64,000 nt of DNA from VXNF01 sp965116465 (GCA_965116465.1 OZ220687.1:2790001-2854000), one strand, 5' to 3'; positions 1-9,463 are shown, counted from the first letter of the stretch. Notes: generated by a model not told the origin, from the sequence alone. Numbers and translations are program-made.

Positions 1-474
1 GGGCGGTTCGATCCGCCGCCGAGCTGCCGAGACCGGTTCGGGGTTTGCTATCTCGGTCTCGATCCGCTCGCGTCCTATGTCGAGGTGTTCGGTCGAATTC
101 GTACAGTGCCGAAGGCTGAACTCGACCGTCGCCGCCTCTCCGAACTCACCGTCGCCCACACCGCCGAAGTGGCGGACCTGACTAGCTGAAGCGTGCTCGG
201 CGCCTTTCGGATTACCGCTGCATACTCCATGGGCGCTGATTACGAAAACTCTCAAGAACTCGCGGGCCGACTGTTTGAGGTCGGCTTCGACGGCGTCGTG
301 TACCGAGTCCGTCACGATCCCGCGATGGAGCTAGAGGCGGTCGCTCTCTTCGGCGAATCCGGCGAGACCCCCAATCGGTTCAAACCGCCCAAGTCCGGCC
401 CCATCTCCCAAGAACTGATAGCCGCAGGACAGCAGTTCCGCATTCAAGTTCTCCCAGCAGCTCTGCTGCCGTAG
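1..474 (+). pseudogene. RES-domain protein (toxin-like), broken by in-frame TGA
   Basis: Reading frame 1 from the left edge encodes the C-terminal part of a RES domain. It has a GRFDPP start block, a YLGLDPLASYVEVFG helix and, further on, FDGVVYRVRHDP and AVALFG, which match the conserved end of RES-family NAD-degrading toxins (MbcT/Xre-RES systems). A TGA at 187-189 interrupts the frame, yet RES-like sequence resumes at once in the same frame (193-474, stop TAG 472-474), so this looks like a single nonsense mutation, for example CGA to TGA. The 5' end and any Xre-type antitoxin partner lie outside the window. A separate protein restarting at GTG 193 is possible but would lack the first half of the fold. 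Confidence 0.6.
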
Positions 475-584
475 CCACGAATTGGAGGCGTCATAGGCGT
501 CTGCGACGCCCTGGCATCGTCGGCAACTGAATCGTTGCGGTGCCCGTCGGGAGCTGGCGACGAGAGGCTATGACTGCCTAGCCG

Positions 585-2156
585 CTAGTTAGTGGCCTCC
601 CGGTCCCAGGTGGTTGGGGTGATGCCGTGGGCGCGGAGTTCGACCTTGCGGACCTTCTCGGTGGGGGTCTTGGGGAGGCTCTCGACGACCTCGACGTAGC
701 GGGGGAGCATGAAGCGGGGGAGGCGGGGGGACAGGAAGCCGATCAGGTCCGCCGGCTCGATGCTTCCCCCGGGGCGGGGCACGACCACGATCTTGACCTC
801 GTCCTCGCCCCACTCGGAGGGCACGGCGATGGCGGCCGACTCCAGCACGCCCGGATGCTCGTTGACCACCACCTCCACCTCGGCTGAGGAGATGTTCTCG
901 CCGCGCCGGCGGATGGTGTCCTTGATGCGGTCCAGGAAGTAGTAATTGCCGTCGGCGTCGTAGCGGAAGGCGTCGCCGGTGTGGAGCCAGAGGTTGCGCC
1001 ACGCCGCCGTGGTCGCCTCCGGCATGTCGAGGTACCCGGCCATGAGCGTCCACGGCTCATCGGCCCGCACGATCAGCTCGCCGACCCTGCCGGGCCCCAC
1101 GTCCTCGTCGTCGGAGTCCACGACGCGCACCTCGTAGCCGGGGCGCACCCTGCCGCAGCTCTCCAGATCCGCCAGCGTCCAACCATCGGAATGGAGGGGG
1201 ACGCTGATCTCGGTCATGTTGAAGGCGGTGGAGACGCGCACGCCGAATCGTTCCTTGAACTCCTCGAGTTCGGGAATGAGCGGGACCATCACCACGGTGT
1301 GCAGCGGAGTGTCGGCATCGTCGGGGCGCCGGGGTTGGCGGTTAATGAAGTTGGCCATCGCCCCCAGCAGCAGGGTCGTGGTGCAGCGATAGCGACCGAT
1401 GTCGTCCCAGAACGCCGAGGTGTTGAACGAGGGCCGCATGACGACGCGGCCGCCCACCAGCGCGAACGTGTAGACGGGGCCCTTGCCGCTGATGTGGAAC
1501 AGCGGGAACGGCATGTAGTAGGCGTCGTCGGCGCCGAAGTCGCCCGTGAAGATGGAGGTGGATGCCGTGGCGTGGAGTTGCGCCCACGGCACCAGCACGC
1601 CCTTGGAGGGGCCGGTCGTCCCCGACGTGTACATGACCGTGGCGATGTCGGCGGGGCCGGGGCCATCCAGGTCGGTAGCGGGCGCCGCGGCGGCCAGGAA
1701 GTCGCTCCGCCCGATCACCCGGAACGGCAGATCGCTCGTCACGTCGTCACGGTCGCAGACGACGACCGCCTCCAGTTGTGTGAGTCCCCCGGCGACGTCG
1801 CCGAGGCGCTCCAGGTAGTCAGCGGCGGTCACCAGCAACTTCGAGCGGGAGTGCTCCAGCAGGTAGTGGAGCATCCGGCCCACGTAACCGGTGTTGACGG
1901 GCACCTCCCAGGCGCGCAGCCACGAGAGCCCCAGCCAGGCGCTCACGGCATCGATGCCCGTCGGCAGCATCACCGCCACGCGGTCGCCGGGCTCGATGTC
2001 CAGGCGGCGGTAGGCGTCCGCCCAGGTCAGCGTGTAGCGGTGCAGGTCGCGGTAGGAGATCGAAGGGCCGTCGACCTCCTCCAGGAACGTCCGGTCGGGA
2101 CACTCGGCGGCCCGGGCAGCAACCAGGTGAGGCAGTACGAGTTCCCGTTCGAGCAT
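585..2156 (-). CDS. Acyl-CoA ligase (AMP-forming), CaiC-like
   Basis: A 523-residue ANL-superfamily adenylating enzyme that would activate a carboxylic acid to its CoA thioester with ATP. The P-loop-like A3 motif YTSGTTGPSKG is near residue 160. FNMTEIS lies in the middle, and LHTGDAFRYD with the hinge DRIKDTIRRRGENIS marks the C-terminal lid. The C-terminal Lys is in KTPTEKVRK. The N-terminal layout (catalytic half first, short start) resembles crotonobetaine/carnitine-CoA ligases, but the substrate cannot be read from sequence. The ATG at 2156 overlaps the TGA of the upstream aconitase-like gene by one base (TGATG), so it is translationally coupled as the last gene of the catabolic train. 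A longer upstream reading in this frame is only a shadow of the aconitase gene. Confidence 0.85.
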   Translation of the reverse strand: MLERELVLPHLVAARAAECPDRTFLEEVDGPSISYRDLHRYTLTWADAYRRLDIEPGDRVAVMLPTGIDAVSAWLGLSWLRAWEVPVNTGYVGRMLHYLLEHSRSKLLVTAADYLERLGDVAGGLTQLEAVVVCDRDDVTSDLPFRVIGRSDFLAAAAPATDLDGPGPADIATVMYTSGTTGPSKGVLVPWAQLHATASTSIFTGDFGADDAYYMPFPLFHISGKGPVYTFALVGGRVVMRPSFNTSAFWDDIGRYRCTTTLLLGAMANFINRQPRRPDDADTPLHTVVMVPLIPELEEFKERFGVRVSTAFNMTEISVPLHSDGWTLADLESCGRVRPGYEVRVVDSDDEDVGPGRVGELIVRADEPWTLMAGYLDMPEATTAAWRNLWLHTGDAFRYDADGNYYFLDRIKDTIRRRGENISSAEVEVVVNEHPGVLESAAIAVPSEWGEDEVKIVVVPRPGGSIEPADLIGFLSPRLPRFMLPRYVEVVESLPKTPTEKVRKVELRAHGITPTTWDREATN

Positions 2157-4126
2157 CAGCCTTGCCCCGGCGGTGCAGTCCGGCGGGCCGCGTTGATGGC
2201 GCCGCCCCGGCGAACGATCTCGGCCTGGCGGGGGGACAGCTCGTGGCGGACGGCGAACCGGCGACCGGTCACCGGCTCCAGCACGCTTCCGCTTCGGTCG
2301 GCGAGCAGCCCGAGCGCATCCTCGACGACGAGCGTGTCCCCGGCCTCGAGTGCCTCGTAGGCGCCCAGACCGGCGAAAATGAGGGGCAGGACGCCGAAGA
2401 GCACGAGGTTCTCGCGGTGGATGCGGGCGTAGTCCAAGGCGATGACCACCCGCAGCCCCAGGGACCGGGGCGCCAGCGCCGCCTGCTCCCGGCTGGAGCC
2501 CTGGCCGTAGTTGTGCCCGCCGATCACCGCGTGGTCTCCGGTGGCGCGGGCCCGGTCGGGATAGGTGGGATCGACGCCCTCGAAGGCGAAATCGCCCATC
2601 CGCTCCACGTTCGACCACAGCGGCATGGCACGCGGTCCGGCGGGGAGGATCTCGTCGGTGGAGACGTCGTCGCCCATCTTCAGCAGGACGGGGAGTTCGA
2701 GGCGGCCGGGCAGCGGCTCGAAGCGGGGGAGCGACGGGTGGTTCGGCCCCTTGGCGAGTTCGACCCGGCGGGCCCGCTCGGCGGGCAGGGGCCGCAGCAG
2801 CAGGTCGTGGTTGGTGTGCCACTCGTCGGGTTCGTCGGTGCGCGGTACGGAGGGTCCGAGCGTCCGCGGGTCGGTGAGGACGCCTGTGAGGGCCGAGGCC
2901 GCCGCCGTCTCGGGGCTCACCAGGTACACCTGGTCGTCGGCCGTGCCCGACCGGCCCGGGAAGTTGCGGGGCACCGTGCGCAGGCTGATCCGGCCCGGCG
3001 CCGGTGCCTGGCCCATGCCGGGACAGCCGTTGCAGCCGGCCTGGTGCAGGCGGGCGCCGGCCTGCACCAGCGTCGCGATGTGGCCCGCGCGGGCGAGGTT
3101 GCCGAGGGCCTCGCGGCTGGCCGGGTTGATGTCGAACGAGACCCGGTCGTGCACCGTCCGGCCCTCCACGACCGCGGCCGCGATGGCCAGGTCGCGGAAG
3201 GCGGGGTTCGCGGAGGAGCCGATGTAGGCCTGGTGGATCTCGGCGCCGGCCACCTCGGCGACCGGCACGACGTTGCCGGGGCTCGGCGGCAGTGCCACGA
3301 GCGGCTCGACGGTACCCAGATCGATCTCGGTCAGGTGGTCGTAGTCGACATGGACGGCGTCGGGCTCGGCTTCGAGCCGGCGCCAGTCCTCGCTGCGGCC
3401 CTGGCGCTCGAGATAGCGCCGCACCTCGTCGTCGGAGCCGAAGACCGAGGTCGTGGCGCCCAACTCGGCGCCCATGTGGGCGATGACGTGGCGGTCCCAC
3501 ACCGACAGCCCGTCCACGCCCGGACCGTGGTACTCGATGAGCCGGCCCACCGCACCGTCGGTGCCGTGGCGGCGCAGCATCTCGAGGATCACGTCCTTGG
3601 CGCTCACCCATGGTTCGAGTCGCCCCACGAGGCGGACCCCCCAGATCTCCGGCATCGTCACGTAGAGCGGCTCGCCGGCCAGGACCAGCGCCACCGCCAG
3701 CCCGCCGGCGCCGATCGCCAGCATCCCGAGGGCGCCCGCGGCGCAGGTGTGGCTGTCCGAGCCCACCAGGCAGGCGCCGGGCCGCCCGAAGGACTGCTGG
3801 TGCACGGCGTGGCAGATGCCGTTGCCGGCCCTGCTGAACCAGAGTCCGTAGCGCTCGCAGGCGCTGCGCATCATGAGGTGATCGGCGGGGTTGAGTTCGT
3901 CGGCCTGCAGCAGCAGGTGGTCCACGTAGCCGACGGCCAGGTCCACCTGCGCCCGGTCGACCCCCATGGCCTCCAGTTCGAGGGCGATGAGCGGTCCGAC
4001 CGAGTCGTCGATGAACACCTGATCGGGAGCGAGGGCGATCTCGTCACCGGCGAGGGGCGTCCCGGAGACGAGTGTTCCGGAGACCAGGTGCGACTCGATG
4101 AGTTGGCGTGCGAGCGATCGCCTCAT
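2156..4126 (-). CDS. Aconitase-superfamily hydratase (single chain, small Aquifex-type)
   Basis: A 656-residue Fe-S hydro-lyase with the LeuC-like and LeuD-like parts in one chain. The first half has GSDSHTCAAGALGMLAIGAGG, supplying a cluster cysteine, and GCNGCPGMGQAPAPG, supplying the CxxC pair. Next comes the family block RNFPGRSGTADDQVYL. The swivel domain has DDVSTDEILPAGP and NYGQGSSREQAAL. The size fits the shorter, so-called Aquifex-type aconitase/homoaconitase-like group rather than 900-residue AcnA. The start is ATG 4126; a 28-residue upstream extension looks non-native. It lies between a crotonase (10-nt gap) and a CoA ligase, in a train that also has an isocitrate-lyase-type enzyme, so I infer a hydratase for a substituted malate or maleate rather than the TCA-cycle enzyme. 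Confidence 0.85.
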   Translation of the reverse strand: MRRSLARQLIESHLVSGTLVSGTPLAGDEIALAPDQVFIDDSVGPLIALELEAMGVDRAQVDLAVGYVDHLLLQADELNPADHLMMRSACERYGLWFSRAGNGICHAVHQQSFGRPGACLVGSDSHTCAAGALGMLAIGAGGLAVALVLAGEPLYVTMPEIWGVRLVGRLEPWVSAKDVILEMLRRHGTDGAVGRLIEYHGPGVDGLSVWDRHVIAHMGAELGATTSVFGSDDEVRRYLERQGRSEDWRRLEAEPDAVHVDYDHLTEIDLGTVEPLVALPPSPGNVVPVAEVAGAEIHQAYIGSSANPAFRDLAIAAAVVEGRTVHDRVSFDINPASREALGNLARAGHIATLVQAGARLHQAGCNGCPGMGQAPAPGRISLRTVPRNFPGRSGTADDQVYLVSPETAAASALTGVLTDPRTLGPSVPRTDEPDEWHTNHDLLLRPLPAERARRVELAKGPNHPSLPRFEPLPGRLELPVLLKMGDDVSTDEILPAGPRAMPLWSNVERMGDFAFEGVDPTYPDRARATGDHAVIGGHNYGQGSSREQAALAPRSLGLRVVIALDYARIHRENLVLFGVLPLIFAGLGAYEALEAGDTLVVEDALGLLADRSGSVLEPVTGRRFAVRHELSPRQAEIVRRGGAINAARRTAPPGQG

Positions 4127-4136
4127 CGGCTGGCCC

Positions 4137-4895
4137 TCACCGCCCCTGGCGGCCGTAGCGCTGGTCGAAGGTGGGGTCGCGGGTGCAGCGCACCTGCCGC
4201 TCGGCCTCACGGTCGAGCACCTCCGCGAGCGGGAGGCGCAGCCCGTCGTTGAGGTTCTGCTTCATGGCGAGGAGCGCGCCGGGAGCGGCCGTGAGCAGGC
4301 GTTCGGCGATCCCCTGGACGTGGGGGAGCAGGTCGTCGTCCGGCACCACCTCCGACACCAGTCCGATGCGCTCCGCCTCGGGCGCCTCGACGACGCTGGA
4401 CAGCAGGTAGAGCTCGCGCGCCTTCGCAGCACCCAGCACCCAGCTCATCGTCGCCGTGCCGCCGAAGTCCCCCGAGAGTCCCACCCTGGCGAACGCCGTC
4501 ACGAACCGGGCCGATGCGGCGGCATAGCGTAGGTCGCAGGCGCAGATCAGCGACAGAGCGCCCCCGGCGCACGGCCCGTTGACCGCCGCGATGGTGACGG
4601 CATCCATCTCGTGCAGCAGGAGCGAGGACTCCATGAATCGTCGCAGCAGGGCGGTGTCCGCTTCGAGGCTGACACCCCACGGCTCGCCGGTCTCGTCGCG
4701 GTCGCCGCCCGCCGAGAAGGCCCGGCCGGCGCCGGAGAGGATGACGACCCGCACCGCGGGGTCGCCCGCGACTCGCTCCAGGACCTCCAAGAGCGCGCCC
4801 AGCAGCCCGGTGCTCAGCGCGTTCAGCTTCTCGGGCCGGTTCAGCGTGACGTGCGCGATGCCGCCGGAGACTTCCAGCCGGACGAGATCAGTCAC
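4137..4895 (-). CDS. Enoyl-CoA hydratase/isomerase (crotonase) family protein
   Basis: A 252-residue crotonase. The N-terminus has the LNRPEKLNALS block, followed by the first oxyanion-hole segment AGRAFSAGGD (about residues 56-65). The second, NGPCAGGALSL, is around 103-113, with LGLVSEVV-like sequence further on (RIGLVSEVVPDD). The two acidic residues of true hydratases are not clearly both present: the segment after the second hole reads VGLSGDFGG, with Asp. Isomerase, hydratase or C-C hydrolase activity are therefore all possible. The start overlaps the end of hyuB by 8 nt and the aconitase-like gene begins 10 nt downstream, so it sits inside one operon. Confidence 0.85.
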   Translation of the reverse strand: MTDLVRLEVSGGIAHVTLNRPEKLNALSTGLLGALLEVLERVAGDPAVRVVILSGAGRAFSAGGDRDETGEPWGVSLEADTALLRRFMESSLLLHEMDAVTIAAVNGPCAGGALSLICACDLRYAAASARFVTAFARVGLSGDFGGTATMSWVLGAAKARELYLLSSVVEAPEAERIGLVSEVVPDDDLLPHVQGIAERLLTAAPGALLAMKQNLNDGLRLPLAEVLDREAERQVRCTRDPTFDQRYGRQGR

Positions 4896-6618
4896 CTTGG
4901 TTCCCGCCGGATCGTCGCAGCTCGGCGGTTGGCGCCTCGTCCACCTCCAGATCCCCGGTCACGGCGACGCCGTAGCGGTGCCGCGCCGCCTCCGGCGACA
5001 CGAGCCCGCCGCGCACGTCCCGCAGCACCGACTCCACTGGGCGCCGGAGAGGGTCGCCGAGGCCGCCCGCACCCGCGGTGATGAACGACAGGCTGTCGCC
5101 GGCCTCGACGGCAACCACGTCGCACTTGGAGGGCAGGTCCTCGGTCTGCCCGCCGGCGCGGTGAAGCATCTTGCGGCTCAGGTCGCCCGGCAGGCCGCCG
5201 GCCCACCCCCAGGGCCGGCTCTGCCAGCGGTCGTCCTGGATGGTGATCTCGCCGGCGCTGTCGAAGCGGTACACCTTCTCCACGCCGTTGCCGCCGCGCC
5301 GGTGCCCGGCCCCGCCGCTGTCGGGGATCGACCGGTAGGTCTGCACCGTCACCGGGAAGTAGCTCTCGATGTACTCGGTGGGGATGTTGGTGAACAGCGG
5401 CCACCAGGAATGCCCGTCCATGCCGTCGCCGGCCGGGCGTCCCGGGAGTCCCCCGTAGCTGATCTCGCCGAGCTGGAAGTACTCGCCGCGGTTGTCGGTC
5501 CCGCTGTAGGTGAGCGCGGGGCTGGACCCGTAGCCCGCGCCGGCGGCGAACTCGGGGGCGCAGAGCGCCAGCACGCCCTGGATGACGTCGAAATGCCGGG
5601 CGAGCGTGATGTTCAGCAGCCCCAGCGGGGCGGGGAACTCGGGGCTCACCAGCGAGCCCGGCTCCAGGACCACCTCGATCAGGTCGTGGAACCCCTCGTT
5701 GAACGAGATCTCCGGGTCGAAGGCCATGATGAGGTAGATCCCCACGAACATCTTGAACATGCCCTCGTGGGTGGCCAGGTTGATGGGGCCGGGCGCCTGG
5801 GGATCGGTGCCCGTCCAGTCGAAGAAGGCCTTCTCGCCCTCCCGCCACACCGTGAGTTTCATCTCGAAGGGGCCGTTGCCCTGGCCGTCGTCGTCCACCA
5901 CGTCGACGAAGCTGACCGGCTCGGTGGGGATGTGGCGAGCGATGATGGCGGCCATGGCGTCCCGCGTGCGCGCCAGCAGGGCGTCGCAGGCGCGCCGGTA
6001 GGTGTCGGTGCCGAAGCGCCTGCAGAGGTCCTGCACCCGGGTCGCCGCGGTGCGGCAGGCCGCCACGAGCGCCATCAGGTCGGCCTCGTTCATCTCGGGC
6101 GTGCGGCTGTTGTTGAGGATGATCCGCAGCACGTCGGCGTTCAGGCGGTCCTCGGCGAAGAGCTTCACCGGCGGGATGCGGATGCCCTCGTCCCAGATGG
6201 ACGTGGCGGTGGCGGCCATGCTGCCGGGCACGGTGCCGCCGCAGTCCAGCACGTGCCCGAACATCGAGGCGTAGCCCACCCGCTCGCCGTCGAAGTCGAT
6301 GGGGGACAGCACCAACCAGTCCGGCGTGTGCTGGATGGCGCCGCCGCACAGGTAGGGGTCGCTCTGCAGGATGACGTCGCCGGTGCGGATCTCGTCGGGG
6401 AACGTCTCCAGGAGCAGCGGCACATACGAGCCGAACTGGCCCACCAGCATGTTGCCGGCGGCGTCGGTGACGAGGGGGAACTCGTCGTGCTGCTCGCGGA
6501 TGATGGGCGACATCGCCGACTGGAGCACCACGGCGTCCATCTCCTCGCGGATGTTCAGGAGCGCGCTCTCGATGATCTCCAGCGTCGCCAGATCCACGGC
6601 TGCGGCCTCGGCGCTCAT
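4888..6618 (-). CDS. hyuB: Hydantoinase B/oxoprolinase family protein
   Basis: A 576-residue HyuB-type subunit. Family hallmarks are the N-terminal segment IIESALLNIREEMDAVV, the RTGDVILQSDPYLCGGAIQHTPD block, and the GAGHRRGGNGVEKVYRF and GWAGG segments near the C-terminus. HyuB proteins work with HyuA as ATP-dependent amidohydrolases opening cyclic amides (5-oxoproline, hydantoins) or, in relatives, as acetone/acetophenone carboxylases. HyuA is the adjacent upstream gene and overlaps by 4 nt (ATGA), consistent with a 1:1 complex. The 8-nt overlap with the downstream crotonase continues the coupling. The exact substrate is not deducible. Confidence 0.9.
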   Translation of the reverse strand: MSAEAAAVDLATLEIIESALLNIREEMDAVVLQSAMSPIIREQHDEFPLVTDAAGNMLVGQFGSYVPLLLETFPDEIRTGDVILQSDPYLCGGAIQHTPDWLVLSPIDFDGERVGYASMFGHVLDCGGTVPGSMAATATSIWDEGIRIPPVKLFAEDRLNADVLRIILNNSRTPEMNEADLMALVAACRTAATRVQDLCRRFGTDTYRRACDALLARTRDAMAAIIARHIPTEPVSFVDVVDDDGQGNGPFEMKLTVWREGEKAFFDWTGTDPQAPGPINLATHEGMFKMFVGIYLIMAFDPEISFNEGFHDLIEVVLEPGSLVSPEFPAPLGLLNITLARHFDVIQGVLALCAPEFAAGAGYGSSPALTYSGTDNRGEYFQLGEISYGGLPGRPAGDGMDGHSWWPLFTNIPTEYIESYFPVTVQTYRSIPDSGGAGHRRGGNGVEKVYRFDSAGEITIQDDRWQSRPWGWAGGLPGDLSRKMLHRAGGQTEDLPSKCDVVAVEAGDSLSFITAGAGGLGDPLRRPVESVLRDVRGGLVSPEAARHRYGVAVTGDLEVDEAPTAELRRSGGNQGD

Positions 6619-8663
6619 CCGGAGTCCTCCGGTGCGATCAGCAGGTTCGCCCAGGCGTCGACGACGGCGACGTGGCCGCCGTGAACGAAGGTGGTGGTGT
6701 CGGTCTGGGTGATGATCGCCGGTCCGGCGACGGCGTCGCCCGCACGCAGGCGCTCGCGCCGGAAGACTCCCGCCGGCACCCAGCGGCCCTGCTCGTAGAC
6801 CTGCTCGGTGGAGGTGCGCGCCGCGCTGCCGTCGCCCGGCACCACCCGCTGGGGTTCCCGATCGCTGCGCGGGGCGGGGCCACGCGCCTCGACGCGCACG
6901 TTCACCATCTCGATGGGGGCCTCCGGTACGAACCCGTAGAGACGCTGATGCTCGCTGCGGAAGCGCTCGGCGAGGGCGTCGATCAGCACTTCGCCGCCGT
7001 CACCGGTCGGCACGGCCACCTCGATCTCGTATCCCTGGCGCAGGAAGCGCAGATCGCAGGTGTACGCCAGCGCGCCCCCCGTGAGGCCCTGCGCGTTCAG
7101 CCATGCCTGGGCCCGGTCGACCATCTCGGCGAACGCCTTGGTCACGTCCTCGTCCCTGCCGGCCCGCAGTTCCCTGATGAGCGTCCGGCTGAAGGAGTTC
7201 CGGTGCCCGACGGTGTGGAACCCGTACGCCGAGAGCACGCCGGGTGCGGGCGGCACCAGCACCGGGAAGCATCCCAGCAGTCCGGCGAGCGCGTTCCCGT
7301 GCAGCGGACCGGCGCCGCCGAAGGCGACCAGGGTGTAGTCCCGGGGGTCCAGCCCCCGCTCCACCGACATGATCCGCAGTGCCCCCGCCATCTTCTCATT
7401 GGCGATGTCCACGACCGCCTGCGCGGTCTCGTGCACGCTCATGCCGAGGTCCGATCCGAGGAGTCCCAGCGCCCGCTCGGCAGCCTTGCGGTCCAGCGTG
7501 ATCTCCCCGCCGAGCAGGCCCGCGGGAAGCCGGCCCAGCACCAGGTTGGCGTCGGTGACGGTGGGACGGTCACCGCCGCGCCCGTAGCAGACCGGCCCCG
7601 GCTCGGCGCCCGCGGAGGCGGGGCCGACGCGCAGGCCGCGCAGCAGTTCGGGCACGAAGGCGATCGAACCGCCGCCGGCGCCGATGCTGCGGACGTCCAC
7701 GCTCGGCGACCGCACCGGGTGGTCGCCCACCACCGTGTCGCGGGAGATCAGCGCCTCACCCCCCGTGCAGACCGACACGTCGGTGGAGGTCCCGCCCATG
7801 TCGAGGGTCAGGATGTCGCTGAACCCTGCAGCGGTTGCGACCGCCAGCGCGCCGGCGACTCCGCCCGACGGTCCGGAGATGATGGTCTCCACGGGACGCA
7901 CCGCCGCCGCTTCGCTCGACATCAGCCCGCCGTCGGAGCGCACCACGTTGACGGCGCAGTCGAGCCCCTCGGCGCGCAGCCGGGAGCCGAAGGCCTGCAG
8001 CGATCGGGACACCGAGGGCGAGATGTAGGTGTTGACCACGGCGGTCATGGCGCGCTCGTACTCCCGGTACTCCGGCAGCACCTCGTGGGAGAGGGTCACG
8101 TGCAGGTCCGGTGCGACGTCGGTGGCGATTCGGCGCACCTGCAGCTCGTGGTCGGGGTTGGCGTAGCTGTGCAGGAACACGACGGCGATGGCCTCCGCGC
8201 CGCGCTCTGCCAGGTCGGCGACGGCACGGCGGGCGGCCTCGGTGTCGAGGGCTACCTCGACGGTCCCGTCGGCCCGTACCCGTTCGGGGATCTCGCGGGT
8301 CAGTTCGAGAGGTACCAGCGGGTCGGGCTTCACCCAACTCAACCAGCCGACGAGGGGTCCCGGTGTCTGGGAGCGGGCCAGGTGCAGGATCTGGCCGAAT
8401 CCGGCGGTTGTCAGCAGCCCGATGGTGGCGCCGCGCCGGGTGAGCAGCACGTTGAGCGCCGCGGTGGAGCCGTAGTGCAGCGACGTGATGGCATCTCGGC
8501 TGGCGCCGGCGGCGTCGCACACCTTGGCGATCCCGTCGGGCACCGCCTCGGTCGGGTCGCTCGCGGAGGGGGTCTTGGCGATCCACGTGTGCCCCGTGCC
8601 CGTGTCGGTGAGGACCAGGTCGGTGAAGGTCCCGCCGGCGTCGACGGCGAGCGAGAGGCTCAT
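6615..8663 (-). CDS. hyuA: Hydantoinase A/oxoprolinase family protein
   Basis: A 682-residue HyuA subunit with the ASKHA-type ATPase fold. The N-terminus has the nucleotide-binding signature AVDAGGTFTDLVLTD, the middle has DILTLDMGGTSTDVSV and GAGGGSIAF, and FGGAGPLHGNALA follows near residue 445. All are diagnostic of the hydantoinase A/oxoprolinase/acetone-carboxylase beta family, which phosphorylates an enolised amide or carbonyl. Its partner hyuB overlaps by 4 nt. The preceding isochorismatase-like gene ends 36 nt upstream. A Shine-Dalgarno-like GGGAG lies just ahead of the ATG. Length is normal for the family and no key motif is missing. Confidence 0.92.
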   Translation of the reverse strand: MSLSLAVDAGGTFTDLVLTDTGTGHTWIAKTPSASDPTEAVPDGIAKVCDAAGASRDAITSLHYGSTAALNVLLTRRGATIGLLTTAGFGQILHLARSQTPGPLVGWLSWVKPDPLVPLELTREIPERVRADGTVEVALDTEAARRAVADLAERGAEAIAVVFLHSYANPDHELQVRRIATDVAPDLHVTLSHEVLPEYREYERAMTAVVNTYISPSVSRSLQAFGSRLRAEGLDCAVNVVRSDGGLMSSEAAAVRPVETIISGPSGGVAGALAVATAAGFSDILTLDMGGTSTDVSVCTGGEALISRDTVVGDHPVRSPSVDVRSIGAGGGSIAFVPELLRGLRVGPASAGAEPGPVCYGRGGDRPTVTDANLVLGRLPAGLLGGEITLDRKAAERALGLLGSDLGMSVHETAQAVVDIANEKMAGALRIMSVERGLDPRDYTLVAFGGAGPLHGNALAGLLGCFPVLVPPAPGVLSAYGFHTVGHRNSFSRTLIRELRAGRDEDVTKAFAEMVDRAQAWLNAQGLTGGALAYTCDLRFLRQGYEIEVAVPTGDGGEVLIDALAERFRSEHQRLYGFVPEAPIEMVNVRVEARGPAPRSDREPQRVVPGDGSAARTSTEQVYEQGRWVPAGVFRRERLRAGDAVAGPAIITQTDTTTFVHGGHVAVVDAWANLLIAPEDSG

Positions 8664-8699
8664 GGCTCCCGACTCCCGGTGAGCGCGCAGGTCACCGGA

Positions 8700-9344
8700 T
8701 CAGCCTCCGGCGCGCCGAAGGCCGAGAGCGGGGAGTGCCTCCAGCACCACGTCCAACTCCACGACGTCGCCGTACTTGGCGTCGATGTCGAACAGGTTGG
8801 CCTCGTGCGGCTCGGCGGCGATGTCACCGACGCACTGGCGGGGAATGATCGTCCGGAAGCCGCTCTGCATCGAGTCGATCGCCGAGGCTCGTACGCACCC
8901 GCTCGTCGTACACCCCGCCAGGATCACCGTGTCGACGCCCAGGCCGGTGAGGTACGACGCCACCGTGGTGCCGAAGAAGGCGCTGGCGAAACTCTTGACG
9001 ACGACCGGCTCGTCGGGTCGGCGCCCGAGGCGCGCGTCGAGTTCGACCATCTCGCTGCCGGCCACCGCGTACTTCAACGTGGGGCACTTGTCGATGAACC
9101 GGCCGGCGTCCCGTGCCGGATCGTCGTAGGCGACGACCGTGTAGACGACCGGCACCCCGCGCGAGCGGGCGGCTGCCAGCAGCCTCGCTGTCGCATCGAT
9201 GGCGTCGGGGAAGTCGCCCCCACCCGGGATGGACGGATCGACGAAGCAGCGCTGGAAGTCCACGACCACTACGGCAGCGTGCTCGCCGAAGCCGACCCTG
9301 CCGCCGAGTTCGGCCTGCTCGTAGATCCGGTGCTTGTCCTCCAT
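8700..9344 (-). CDS. Isochorismatase-like cysteine hydrolase
   Basis: A 214-residue hydrolase of the isochorismatase/nicotinamidase/N-carbamoylsarcosine amidase fold. The catalytic triad is visible as Asp in VVVVDFQRCFVDP, Lys in VVVKSFASAFFGT and Cys in AGCTTSGCVRAS (the second Cys is at the nucleophile position). Isochorismatase itself lacks this Cys, so an amidase, nicotinamidase or carbamoylase is more likely. Next to HyuA/HyuB the natural inference is hydrolysis of the N-carbamoyl or amide product of ring opening. It lies 36 nt ahead of hyuA on the same strand. A REP-like palindrome separates it from the lyase gene upstream. Confidence 0.88.
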   Translation of the reverse strand: MEDKHRIYEQAELGGRVGFGEHAAVVVVDFQRCFVDPSIPGGGDFPDAIDATARLLAAARSRGVPVVYTVVAYDDPARDAGRFIDKCPTLKYAVAGSEMVELDARLGRRPDEPVVVKSFASAFFGTTVASYLTGLGVDTVILAGCTTSGCVRASAIDSMQSGFRTIIPRQCVGDIAAEPHEANLFDIDAKYGDVVELDVVLEALPALGLRRAGG

Positions 9345-9417
9345 TGCGGGTCAGATCTTCTCACGCATCGGTGTGCGAGAAGATTCCGGGCCAGGAACCG
9401 TTCTCTTCGCCCGACCG

Positions 9418-9443
9418 TGGATTCCGGCCTTCGCCGGAATGAC
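9418..9443 (-). repeat. REP-like palindromic repeat, copy 1
   Basis: A short intergenic palindrome with arms ATTCCGGC and GCCGGAAT around a GAAG tetraloop, flanked by GTC and CCA. On the minus strand this 26-nt unit is identical to the copy at 45741-45766; a near-copy lies at 18045-18070. All three are outside genes. The form resembles widespread GTCATTCC...GGAATCC bacterial interspersed palindromes mobilised by RAYT-type transposases. Here it sits between two genes of the catabolic train and could form an RNA hairpin. Confidence 0.75.
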
Positions 9444-9463
9444 CAGTGGGTTCGCTCGCGCCA

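Noticed and set aside
1..474. Selenocysteine or stop-readthrough at TGA 187-189
   Set aside because: No SECIS-like stem was evident after the TGA and RES proteins are not known selenoproteins; a nonsense mutation is simpler.
2162..4252. 696-codon plus-strand ORF over the aconitase-like gene
   Set aside because: It is an antisense shadow of a high-GC gene, rich in His/Gly/Arg with no domain pattern; the minus-strand frame carries all aconitase motifs.
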